From positions 186,001 to 250,000 of the forward strand of contig NZ_JNYQ01000006.1 in assembly GCF_000717245.1 (NCBI RefSeq): a stretch of DNA of 64,000 nt. Reading direction: 5' to 3'. Position 1 is the stretch's first letter; the number at the start of each line of letters is the position of its first letter. The position numbers and the translations under genes were made by a program. This DNA is from Kitasatospora papulosa. Its GTDB lineage: Bacteria > Actinomycetota > Actinomycetes > Streptomycetales > Streptomycetaceae. The notes beneath the pieces are model-generated. The model did not search any database and was not told the DNA's origin. It saw only the letters and a list, made by a program, of their open reading frames with translations. Below, one piece after another: positions 33,972 to 42,354 of this stretch.

Positions 33972-34682
33972 GTGAAGGACCGCGACCTGTTCGAACGTGA
34001 CGGATACCTGGTGGCCGACCTCTACTCGGAGGCGGAGGTGGCGCGGCTGAAGACGATGCTGTCCCGCCTCATCGACCCTCCGCTCCGCTCCCACCCCCGG
34101 CTGCACGTCCATGCCGCGTCCGGGACGCCCCTGCCCCACCTCGACCCCTTCAACCCGTACGCCGTGTGGAAGATCGTCAACACGCCGCTGGCCGGGGACG
34201 ACTGGTACGCGCTCATCCACGACGAGCGGGTCCTGGACGTCGTGGGCGAGCTGCTGGGACCCGACATCAACTTCCACATGGGATTCGCCCGGCTGCGCCC
34301 GTCCCGTCTGAGTGCCGAGGAGGGCTGGCACCGTGACCTGGACACCGACCGGCACACCCGTCCCGAGCTGGTCACCGCACTCGTCTACCTCGACGACATG
34401 GACGCGGAGTCCGGCGCCACCCTGGTGTGGCCGGGCAGCCACCTCCGCCACGAGTCCGAGCCCGCGGCCGACGAGGTGGTGCCGGTCAGGGCCCGGCCGG
34501 GATCGGTGCTCTTCCTGCACTGCCTCACCGTGCACCGTGCCAGCAGCAACACGACGGACCGCCACCGGTCCATCCTGATCCACGAGTACAAGAGTGCGCG
34601 GACCGTGGAACTCACCCCCAACGACGCGGCCTTCGGCGATCTGCCGCTGCGCAGGGGCGGCAGGTCCCGGCCGGTCCGGTGA
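33972..34682 (+). CDS. Phytanoyl-CoA dioxygenase (PhyH)-like hydroxylase (RiPP cluster)
   Basis: 236 residues. The Fe(II)/2-oxoglutarate site is complete: H120-x-D122 (EEGWHRDLDTD), H188 (CLTVHRASS) and R199 (TDRHRSILI). ATLVWPGSH is the typical mid-fold strand. PhyH enzymes hydroxylate diverse small molecules and amino-acid side chains. GTG start with a GAGGAG element a few bases upstream. It is the last gene of the operon and is followed by a clear terminator, so it marks the right edge of the cluster. Third iron oxygenase in the same operon. Confidence 0.87.
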   Translation: MKDRDLFERDGYLVADLYSEAEVARLKTMLSRLIDPPLRSHPRLHVHAASGTPLPHLDPFNPYAVWKIVNTPLAGDDWYALIHDERVLDVVGELLGPDINFHMGFARLRPSRLSAEEGWHRDLDTDRHTRPELVTALVYLDDMDAESGATLVWPGSHLRHESEPAADEVVPVRARPGSVLFLHCLTVHRASSNTTDRHRSILIHEYKSARTVELTPNDAAFGDLPLRRGGRSRPVR

Positions 34683-34694
34683 ACCGGTACAGGC

Positions 34695-34723
34695 GAGCGC
34701 CCCGGCACGGGGCCGGGGCGCTC
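34695..34723. terminator. Terminator at the right end of the RiPP cluster
   Basis: GAGCGCCCCGGC and GCCGGGGCGCTC, perfect 12-base arms with a five-base loop, 12 bases after the last stop and between convergent genes. Confidence 0.75.
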
Positions 34724-34737
34724 GTCGTCGTGCGGTC

Positions 34738-35757
34738 CTACGCGGACTGGGGCTGGAGGAAGCGGGCCAGCAGGTCGTCCAGACTCACCATGCCGGTGAG
34801 CCGTCCCGCCTCGTCCCGGACGACGGCCAGCGAGGCCCGGCGCCGGCGCAGCAGCTCGATCGCCTCGGCGACCGTGGCGTCCTCGGTCAGTTCGGGCACG
34901 GGGCGGGCCAGCTCACGGGCCGAGGCGGCACGTCCCTGGGCGCGCGCGACGAGGACGTCACGGGCGTGCACCGACCCCAGGACCGCCCCGTCCCGCAGGA
35001 CCAGCAGCCGGGTGCGGTCGGTGTCGGCCGCCAGCCGGAGGATCTGTTCGGCGTCGGCGTCGCCGTCGACGGCGGAGATCCCGGAGGCGGGGACCCGCAG
35101 GTCGCGCACCGGGGTGTCCGGCTCGGTCAGCGAGCGGGTCAGCAGGTCGGAGTCGGTCTCGCTGATCAGGCCCAGCCGCTCGGACTCCTCCACCAGGTGG
35201 GTGAGCTGCTCGCGGTTGTGGACGGAGGTCAGCTCGTCCCGCGGGGTGACCCTGCACAGCCGTACCAGTGCGTTGCTGATCCTGTTGAGGACCCAGATCA
35301 GCGGGCGCACCGTCTTCACGACGCTCCGGAAGGGCGGGGAGAGCAGCATGGCGGAGCGCTCGGGGTGGGCGATGGCCCAGGACTTGGGCGCCATCTCGCC
35401 GAGCACCATGTGCAGGAAGACCACGACGATCATCGCCACGGCGAACGCCACGCCGTAACTGAGCGCGGTGGGGAGCCCCAGGTCGTGCAGCAGGGGATCC
35501 AGCTCGTGGGAGATCGCAGGCTTGGACACCGAACCGAGGCCCAGCGTGCACACCGTGATGCCGAGCTGGGCGCCGGCCAGCATCAGTGACAGCTCGCGCA
35601 TGCCGGCCAGCGCGGCCTTGGCGCCGCGCCGGCCCTCGGCCACGGCCTTCTCCATGCGGTGCCGCTTGGCGGCGACCAGCGCGAACTCCGCCGCCACGAA
35701 GAACCCGCTGCCGATCAGCAGCAGCACGGTGACGAAGATCGCCATCGGGAAACTCAT
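34738..35757 (-). CDS. CNNM-type transporter, short form (second pair)
   Basis: 339 residues. DUF21 membrane domain (FVTVLLLIGSGFFVAAEFAL, then GAQLGITVCTLGLGSVSKP and LGEMAPKSWAI) and a degenerate CBS pair (TRLLVLRDG, LAVVRDEAGRLTGMVSLDDL). No CorC_HlyC domain. The ATG at 35757 overlaps the partner stop (ATGA); the frame is open further but only as a shadow. Together with the next gene it repeats the arrangement at 15.2-17.7 kb. Confidence 0.9.
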   Translation of the reverse strand: MSFPMAIFVTVLLLIGSGFFVAAEFALVAAKRHRMEKAVAEGRRGAKAALAGMRELSLMLAGAQLGITVCTLGLGSVSKPAISHELDPLLHDLGLPTALSYGVAFAVAMIVVVFLHMVLGEMAPKSWAIAHPERSAMLLSPPFRSVVKTVRPLIWVLNRISNALVRLCRVTPRDELTSVHNREQLTHLVEESERLGLISETDSDLLTRSLTEPDTPVRDLRVPASGISAVDGDADAEQILRLAADTDRTRLLVLRDGAVLGSVHARDVLVARAQGRAASARELARPVPELTEDATVAEAIELLRRRRASLAVVRDEAGRLTGMVSLDDLLARFLQPQSA

Positions 35758-37091
35758 GCCTGCTCCTCCGGCCGGTCCGCCAGACGCTCGATACGGATGC
35801 GCTCCGGTACGTGCCGGTCGAGGGCGCGTACGTCGATGGCCGCGACCGCCCCGTGGGGCAGTGGCACCGTGAGCCGGTCGCCGATGGCCGGGAAGCGCCC
35901 GAGCCGGTCGATGATCAGGCCGGCCACGGTGTCGTAGTCCTCCTCGGCGGGCAGTTCGATCCCGGTGGTCTCCGCCACCTCGTCCAGGCGGCGCCCGGCG
36001 TCCACGATCCACCCGTCGCCGTCCGCGACGGCCACCTCGGTGACGGTGTCGGACTCGTCGGCGATGTCACCCACGAGCTCCTCGGCGATGTCCTCGTACG
36101 TGACGACCCCGGCGACGCCGCCGTGCTCGTCGAGGACGACGGCGAACTCGTCGTCGCGCTCCCGCATCCGCTCCACGGCACCCGGAAGCGGCAGGGTGTC
36201 CGGCAGGAGGAGCGCCCCGCGCGCCACCGCACCGGCGGTCGCGGTGGTGAGCCGGTCCGCGTGCAGCCCCATGAGCTCCCGGACGCCCAGCACACCCGCG
36301 ACGTCGTCGGGGTGGTCGCCCAGCACCGGGTAGTTGGAGTGGCCGTGCCTGCCGATGAGCCCGATCGCCTCGGCGGCCGTGGCGTCCTTGCGGACGAACA
36401 CCGCGTCGGCCCGGGGCACCATCACCGCGTGCAGGGTCCGCTCCGAGAACTCCAGTGCGTGGTCGACCAGTTCGGCCGTGCCGCGCGGAAGCTGGCCCTG
36501 CTCGTGGGACTCGCCGATCAGATGGCCGAGCTCCTCCAGGGTGGCACCGTGGTGCAGCTCCTCGACCGGCTCGATGCCGACCTTCCGCAGCAGCCTGTTC
36601 GCCGCCCCGTCGAAGATCCGCACCACCGGGCCGACGACCTTGAGATACGCCAGCGTGGAACCGGCGAGGGCCTTGGCCAGCCGCTCCGGCACGGCGATGG
36701 CCAGATTCTTCGGGGCCAGCTCGCCCAGCACCATCTGCACCACGGTGGCCAGGACGAACGCAAGCACCACGGAGATGCCGCTCACGGCGCCGTCGGTGAT
36801 GCCCAGGCCCGACAGGGCGGGCCGAAGGAGCGCGGAGACGGACGGTTCGGCGATGAAGCCGACGACCAGACCGGTCACGGTGATACCGAGCTGGGCGCCC
36901 GACAGCATGAACGACAACCGCCCCAGCACGGTCAGCGCCCGGGCGGCCTTCCTGTCCCCGGCCTCGGCCTCCCGGGCGAGGGCGAGCCGGTCGGCGGAGA
37001 CGTACGCGAACTCCTGGGCGACGAAGTAGCCGGTGCCCGCGGTCAGCACGAAGACGGACAGCACGCCCAGCCAGGCCTGCACGGCACTCAT
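35754..37091 (-). CDS. CNNM/CorC-type transporter with CorC_HlyC domain (second pair)
   Basis: 445 residues. DUF21 domain (VFVLTAGTGYFVAQEFAY, GAQLGITVTGLVVGFIAEP, GELAPKNLAIA), CBS pair (HAVMVPRADAVFV, SNYPVLGDH, VVLDEHGGVAGVVTYEDIAEELVGD) and CorC_HlyC domain (about 355-440). Predicted divalent-cation transporter in the cytoplasmic membrane. First gene of the leftward pair. Confidence 0.9.
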   Translation of the reverse strand: MSAVQAWLGVLSVFVLTAGTGYFVAQEFAYVSADRLALAREAEAGDRKAARALTVLGRLSFMLSGAQLGITVTGLVVGFIAEPSVSALLRPALSGLGITDGAVSGISVVLAFVLATVVQMVLGELAPKNLAIAVPERLAKALAGSTLAYLKVVGPVVRIFDGAANRLLRKVGIEPVEELHHGATLEELGHLIGESHEQGQLPRGTAELVDHALEFSERTLHAVMVPRADAVFVRKDATAAEAIGLIGRHGHSNYPVLGDHPDDVAGVLGVRELMGLHADRLTTATAGAVARGALLLPDTLPLPGAVERMRERDDEFAVVLDEHGGVAGVVTYEDIAEELVGDIADESDTVTEVAVADGDGWIVDAGRRLDEVAETTGIELPAEEDYDTVAGLIIDRLGRFPAIGDRLTVPLPHGAVAAIDVRALDRHVPERIRIERLADRPEEQA

Positions 37092-37503
37092 CCGACACCA
37101 CCCCGCCGCGTGCCGTGCTCAGGAAGCTCTGGGCGGGGTGGTCGGGGACTGTATCCCGAAGGGTCCGTCGATCTGGCGGACAAGCGAGGGCTCCTCATCT
37201 AGGCGTGCTCACACACAACGATTCTGACCGAAATCACGTTCCAGGCCACCGAGCGCACCGGCCGGCGCCATGGGCGCGCTGGGCAACTTTATGCTTCTAC
37301 TCCGCTGTAGAAGATGCCCGGTCCCGGTCGGCCCGTGAGCTCTCCTCCCGGACACGCTGCCGGGTTCCGGAAGCCCGGAGCTGTCGCACGGGCCGGTGCC
37401 GGCCCGATCACGGCAACGGGGCGCCCACTCGGACAAACGGTCGATATGCTGTCTTTCGACCGGGCGCGTCGCGTGTCCGGGGCACGTGAGGAGGACCGCC
37501 GCG
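37092..37503. other. Regulatory region with inverted repeat upstream of LAL regulator
   Basis: 412 bases between divergent genes. CTTCTAC (37294-37300) and GTAGAAG (37307-37313) form a perfect 7-base inverted repeat with a 6-base spacer, preceded by TTTATG, about 190 bases before the regulator start. No gene seen. Confidence 0.5.
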
Positions 37504-40200
37504 ATGGCCGGCAGTGAACTCGTCGGCCGGCACGCGGAGACGGCCCTGCTCGGCCGCGTCCTGCACCATGCCCGGAAGGGATCCGGAGGGTCGTCCGTCC
37601 TGCTGCGCGGTGAAGCCGGGATGGGCAAGACGGCGCTGCTGGAACTGGCCGGGACACTCGCCCGCGACAGCGGGTTCGCCGTCCTGCGGACGGTCGGGGC
37701 GGAGGCCGAGGCCGAAACCGCGTTCGGCGCGCTGCACCAGCTGCTGCACCCCCTGCTGGAACGCTCCACGGCCTTGTCGAACCCGCAGCGCGAGGCGCTG
37801 GAGAGCGTTCTGGGGCTGCGCTCCGGGCCGCCGGCCGGCGGGTTCCTGGTGGGCGCCGCCTCGATGGCCCTGCTGGCCGAGGCGGCCCGCGTCCGGCCCA
37901 TGCTGATCGTCGTCGACGATCTGCACTGGATCGATTCCTCCAGCGCCGGGGTCCTCGCCTTCCTCCACCGCCGCATCGGTGAACTGCCGCTGGCCTTCGT
38001 CACCGCCACCCGGCCGGGGGCGGCGGCGGCCGAGGGCTGGCCCGCGCCACTCGCCGAGATCCACGCTCTCGCGCCCGAGGACGCCGGCGCGCTGCTGCGC
38101 AGCAGGCACCCCGGCCTGGCGGCGAGCACCTGCGACAGGGTTCTGTCGGAGGCGGCCGGCAACCCGCTGGCGCTGGTCGAACTCCCCGCGCAACTTGACG
38201 GCGACGTGCTCCGCGGGCTCGAGCCCCTGCCCGACCGCCTGCCGCTCGGACAGAGGCTGGAGCGTATGTTCGCCGACCGGCTGGAGGCGCTGTCGCCGGA
38301 CGCGGCGCAGGTTCTCCTGCTGGCCGCCCTGGGCGGCGGGGCGTACGGCGCGTACCCGGCCGGGGAGGTGGCGGAGGACGTGAGGGAACGGGTCGAGGCC
38401 ACGGGCCTGGCCCGCTCGGACCCCTCGGGGCGCTTCGTCTTCCGGCATCCGCTCGTGCGCAGCGCCGTGATCTCCCGGGCGTCGGAGGCTCGACGACGGC
38501 AGGCCCACCTCGCACTGGCGGCGCGGCTGCCGCACGACGAACCCAGACGGCTGGTCCACGAGGCCTCCGCCGCCGCACACCCCGACGAGGCACTCGCGGG
38601 GCGCCTGGAGCGGGCCGGACAGCGCATCGCCGCGCGGGGCGCCGACGCCGAGGGCGCCCTGCTGCTCGACCGGGCCGCGATGCTCAGTTCCGATCCCGCG
38701 GACCGCGCCCGCCGCATGACCTGGGCCGCCGTGACCGCCGCCCGCGGCGGCCGCCTCGCCCACACCGGCCGCCTCGTCGAAGAAGTACGCCGGGGCCCGG
38801 TGCCCGAGGACATCGCACCGCTCCTGGCCTACGCGGTCGTCTACGTCGACCAGAGCCACCGGATCGACTTCGAGTCCTCGTTCACGCTGCTCCCGGGCGC
38901 GCTCGACGCCCTCGCCGTGCCCGGCGCGGACTCCTTCGGCGGCCTGGCCGAGCAGGTGTTCTTCAAGCTGCTGCTCGCCGCCACGTACACGGACGACGCA
39001 CGCGCCTGGCAGGCCCTGGACAAGCACCTGGACGACGTCTCGCCGCTGGCGAGGCTCTGCCACCGCGCCTGGTCCGACCCGGCCCGTACCGCACAGGGCG
39101 CCGCCGACGAACTCACGCTGCTCAGCCAGGGGCTGAACGAGGAACAGGAGGCCGGCGCCGCCTGGCTGCTGCTGTGGACCGCCACCGCCGTCGACGTCGC
39201 CGACAGCGGCCTGTGGCGGCGGTTCACCGGCCAGCACGCCTACGCCACCCAGGGTTCGGTCGCCAAGGCGAGGTACTACCAGGACTTCCTCCTCGGCCGC
39301 TGGGACGCCGCGGACGACTGCCTGCGTGAGGCCGAGGCGTCCGAGGGGCTCGGCTACCACTGCAACGCCCTGCTGTTCCGGCACCACTACGCGCACTTCC
39401 TCGCCGGACGGGGGGACGAGGAGGGGCTGAAGCGGATCGAAGCGCTGATCGGACCGGCCGCCCGCAGGGCCCGCATGCGGTTCGTCACCGACCACCTCGA
39501 CCACCTGCGCGCCCTGGCCGCCCTCGCCCATGGACGGTACGAGGAGGCGTACTCCCGCATCGCCGAACTCACCCCGCCAGGGGTGCTGCCGGTCGGCCTT
39601 CCCTGGTTCCACCTGCCGTTCTTCGACTTCGTGGACGCCGCCGTGCACACCGGCCGGCGGGAGGAGGCGCAGCGGCACCTGGAGGCGGGGAGGGCAGCCC
39701 GGATGGCCGGGATCTCCGCCCATCACGCGTTCCTGCTGGCCGCGGCCGAGGCCCTGGCCGCTCCCGACGACGAGGCCGAGGAACGCTACCGCGAGGCGTG
39801 CGCCGTGCCGGGCGCGGAACGCTGGGTCTTCGAGACGGCCCGGCTGCGGCTCGCGCACGGTGCATGGCTGCGCAGACACCGCCGGGCCGGAGCCCGCGAC
39901 GTCCTGCTGGAGGCCCGCCAGGTCTTCTCCGGACTGGGCGCCACACCCTGGGAGGAGCGGTGTGCGGCCGAACTGCGGGCGGACGGCCATCAGGTGGGCA
40001 CCCGGGCCGAGGGCCGAGAGCAGCTCACCGGACAGGAGACGCGTATCGCCCGGCTCGCCGCCACCGGACTGACGAACAAGGACATCGGGCGGCAGCTCCA
40101 CCTTTCCCCCCGTACCGTCGCCACCCACCTGTACAAGATCTATCCCAAGCTCGGGATCACCTCGCGGGCAGCCCTCGCGCAGGCCCTGCGCGAGGGCTGA
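37504..40200 (+). CDS. Large ATP-binding LuxR (LAL) family regulator 1
   Basis: 898 residues. N-terminal AAA-type ATPase with Walker A GEAGMGKT (36-43) and Walker B LIVVDDLHWID, a long helical TPR-like middle, and a C-terminal LuxR helix-turn-helix (about 835-898: LTGQETRIARLAATGLTNKD, then LSPRTVATHLYKIYPKLGI). LAL proteins are usually pathway activators. The ATG at 37504 has AGGAGG upstream. A closely similar protein is encoded at 44.4-47.2 kb in the opposite direction. The target is unknown; the RiPP operon ends 2.8 kb upstream. Confidence 0.9.
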   Translation: MAGSELVGRHAETALLGRVLHHARKGSGGSSVLLRGEAGMGKTALLELAGTLARDSGFAVLRTVGAEAEAETAFGALHQLLHPLLERSTALSNPQREALESVLGLRSGPPAGGFLVGAASMALLAEAARVRPMLIVVDDLHWIDSSSAGVLAFLHRRIGELPLAFVTATRPGAAAAEGWPAPLAEIHALAPEDAGALLRSRHPGLAASTCDRVLSEAAGNPLALVELPAQLDGDVLRGLEPLPDRLPLGQRLERMFADRLEALSPDAAQVLLLAALGGGAYGAYPAGEVAEDVRERVEATGLARSDPSGRFVFRHPLVRSAVISRASEARRRQAHLALAARLPHDEPRRLVHEASAAAHPDEALAGRLERAGQRIAARGADAEGALLLDRAAMLSSDPADRARRMTWAAVTAARGGRLAHTGRLVEEVRRGPVPEDIAPLLAYAVVYVDQSHRIDFESSFTLLPGALDALAVPGADSFGGLAEQVFFKLLLAATYTDDARAWQALDKHLDDVSPLARLCHRAWSDPARTAQGAADELTLLSQGLNEEQEAGAAWLLLWTATAVDVADSGLWRRFTGQHAYATQGSVAKARYYQDFLLGRWDAADDCLREAEASEGLGYHCNALLFRHHYAHFLAGRGDEEGLKRIEALIGPAARRARMRFVTDHLDHLRALAALAHGRYEEAYSRIAELTPPGVLPVGLPWFHLPFFDFVDAAVHTGRREEAQRHLEAGRAARMAGISAHHAFLLAAAEALAAPDDEAEERYREACAVPGAERWVFETARLRLAHGAWLRRHRRAGARDVLLEARQVFSGLGATPWEERCAAELRADGHQVGTRAEGREQLTGQETRIARLAATGLTNKDIGRQLHLSPRTVATHLYKIYPKLGITSRAALAQALREG

Positions 40201-40258
40201 CGGCGCCCGGGACGGTCCTCCGGACCCGGCCACCCGGCACGGCGGCACCGCCGCGGGG

Positions 40259-40906
40259 TCAGCCGCGAGCGGCGCCGTCCTCCGGGTGTGCGGGAGCCGT
40301 CCTGCTCACCTGGGTGAGGGGTGTGTCGACCAGGTGCTCCGCCAGGAACCACGCCTGCGTCTCGCCGGTACGGATCACCTCGGAGACGATCATGTCGTTG
40401 GACCCGTCGTCCCCCTGCTCCGCGACCTTGCGTGCGGCGTCCCGGGCGTCACCGAGGATCGTCTCGTGCGCCTCCAGCAGCCGCGACAGCATCGCCGGAA
40501 CCTCCTCGACGCCGTTCGGCGGGCGGGGGATCGAGGTGATCTCGGCGGCGTGGCGGGGGTCGCCGACGGCCACTCCGCCGAGGCTCTGCACCCGCTCCGC
40601 GAGAGCGTCCACGACGGCGAGCTGCGCGGTCGCGTGCTGGTCGAGCAGCAGGTGGAGCTGGTGGAAGGTGGCGCCCCTCATCAGCCAGTGGTGCTTCTTG
40701 TAGAGGCCGTACAGCATCTGCGTGTCCGCCAGGAGACGGTTCAGCCGCTGGCACGCGTACATCCGGGCGTCGTGCGACAGGGCGATCGGCAGCTGCTTGA
40801 CCGTGCCGAAGTGCTGTATCTCCGCACCCCGTTGGTGCAGCAGGGGCTGGGCAGCGGCCGGTGCCGTGGTGGCGGACGGGGCCGGCGCGGCGGAAGCGGT
40901 GGTCAT
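40259..40906 (-). CDS. dps: Dps family ferritin-like protein
   Basis: 215 residues. The Dps ferroxidase ligands are visible: KHHWLMRGATFHQLHLLLDQH (cut at KHHWLMRGATFHQLHLLL) and DALAERVQSLGG. An extended N-terminus (about 35 residues, Ala/Pro/Thr-rich) and a C-terminal tail (TAPAHPEDGAARG) are present, as in some Streptomyces Dps proteins where tails affect assembly. Binds and oxidises iron and compacts DNA under stress. ATG at 40906 with AGGAG ten bases upstream. Confidence 0.9.
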   Translation of the reverse strand: MTTASAAPAPSATTAPAAAQPLLHQRGAEIQHFGTVKQLPIALSHDARMYACQRLNRLLADTQMLYGLYKKHHWLMRGATFHQLHLLLDQHATAQLAVVDALAERVQSLGGVAVGDPRHAAEITSIPRPPNGVEEVPAMLSRLLEAHETILGDARDAARKVAEQGDDGSNDMIVSEVIRTGETQAWFLAEHLVDTPLTQVSRTAPAHPEDGAARG

Positions 40907-41077
40907 GAGGGTGGTGCTCCTGAGACTCGGTGTCGCACGCGGGAGCCGGGAAGCGCCCACCGCGTGGCGGGCGCGACGGCCCACCGACGACGCTAGGGCC
41001 GCCCCGGTCCCGGTCCTTGACCGTGGAGGACCGGTGCTGTTCCGACACTGCACGGAACGCCGGTGCGGCGGCCGGGC

Positions 41078-42061
41078 TCAGGAGAAGCCGCCGTGCAGGG
41101 CGACATGGAGCGTGTCCGTCATCTGGGTCCTGGCCGCCCGCGAGGCGTGGCTCTCCCGCAGGGCGCCGAACAGGACGAAGCCGTGGACCGTCCCCTGGTA
41201 TCGCACCGACACCACCGGAACCCCGGCCTCCCGCATCCTCGCGGCGTACGCCTCGCCCTCGTCGCGTACGACGTCCGCCTCGGCGGTCACGACGAGTGCC
41301 GGGGGCAGTCCCGACAGCTCCTCGGCGGTGGCGCGCAGGGGCGAGGCCGCGCTCTCGGACCGCCTTCCGGGATCCGGTACGTAGGCTTCCCAGAAGCCGC
41401 TCATCGCGGCGCGGCCCAGGAAGAACCCCTCGGCGAAGAGCCCGTACGACGGTGTGTCCATGGCCGAGTCGGTGACCGGGCAGACCAGTACCTGGTGCCG
41501 GAACCGGATCCCGGCGCTGCGTCGGGCCAGCAGCGTCACCCCGGCGGCCAGATTGGCGCCCGCCGAGATCCCGGCCACGGCCATCCGCCCGCCGTCCAGC
41601 TGCCACTGGGCACCGTGGTCGGCGATCCACCCGGCGACCGCGAGCCCCTGTTCCACCGCCACCGGGTAGCGGGCTTCGGGGACCCGGTCGTACTCGGGCA
41701 CGACGACGGCCGCGTCCACACCGAGCACCAGGTCGGCGAGCAGCAGCCGATGCGCGGTGGCACTTCCCAGCATCCAGCCGATCCCGTGCAGGTACAGCAC
41801 CACCGGCAACGGCCCCGTCACCCCCGCCGGCCTGAGGACGCAGACCCTGATCCGCCGGCCCGCCGGCCCCGGCAGAGCCAGCCACTCCTCCGTCACGTCC
41901 GGGTGGCCCGCGGCGCCGTCCTGCCAGGCGGCGGCGGTGGCCCTGGCCCTCGCCACGTCGGATCCGACCCAGGCCGAAGGACAGCGGTTCCTCTCGGCGA
42001 AGGACCGCGCGAGGCGTTCCAGTACGAGCGGCGGTGCCAGGGGCTGACCCTGCCGTTCCAT
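41078..42061 (-). CDS. GDXG-type alpha/beta hydrolase (esterase) 1
   Basis: 327 residues, hormone-sensitive-lipase family. Oxyanion motif LYLHGIGW (a variant of HGGG), nucleophile GISAGA in place of the usual GDSAGG, acid in ADVVRDEGEAYA and histidine in VHGFVLFG. Cytoplasmic carboxylesterase of unknown substrate. A paralogue with the same length and motifs lies at 48.1-49.1 kb, and both sit beside LAL/AraC regulators. The start at 42061 follows GGAGTCC-like sequence. Confidence 0.86.
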   Translation of the reverse strand: MERQGQPLAPPLVLERLARSFAERNRCPSAWVGSDVARARATAAAWQDGAAGHPDVTEEWLALPGPAGRRIRVCVLRPAGVTGPLPVVLYLHGIGWMLGSATAHRLLLADLVLGVDAAVVVPEYDRVPEARYPVAVEQGLAVAGWIADHGAQWQLDGGRMAVAGISAGANLAAGVTLLARRSAGIRFRHQVLVCPVTDSAMDTPSYGLFAEGFFLGRAAMSGFWEAYVPDPGRRSESAASPLRATAEELSGLPPALVVTAEADVVRDEGEAYAARMREAGVPVVSVRYQGTVHGFVLFGALRESHASRAARTQMTDTLHVALHGGFS

Positions 42062-42130
42062 GGTGGACTCCTGCGCGTGGCGCGGCCGGGAGCGGGGGAG
42101 CGGAGCCCGCCGCGGCCACGCAGGCAAACA

Positions 42131-42165
42131 CCCGGTGCCGGGAGCTTCCCGCTCCCGGCACCGGG
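42131..42165. terminator. Perfect hairpin in the divergent esterase/AraC region
   Basis: Arms CCCGGTGCCGGGAGC and GCTCCCGGCACCGGG (15 bases, perfect) around TTCCC. The surrounding 42062-42354 region (293 bases) holds no gene. The hairpin lies 70 bases upstream of the esterase start, so it is either in its leader or left from a lost upstream gene. Confidence 0.55.
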
Positions 42166-42354
42166 GCACCACCCTAGGGCCGCCGAGAACGCCAGGGCAC
42201 CGCCCGGCGCACCGGGACGTGCCGATCCGTGCACAGTTCGTCCGAGCCCGGCCCGGCACGCTGTCCGCCCTGCCACGCCGGTCAGTCAGATGACCTAACG
42301 ACCGGGCGCTCCGGCCGGTCAGACTCGGGTGACCGTACGAGTGAGGAGACCCCT

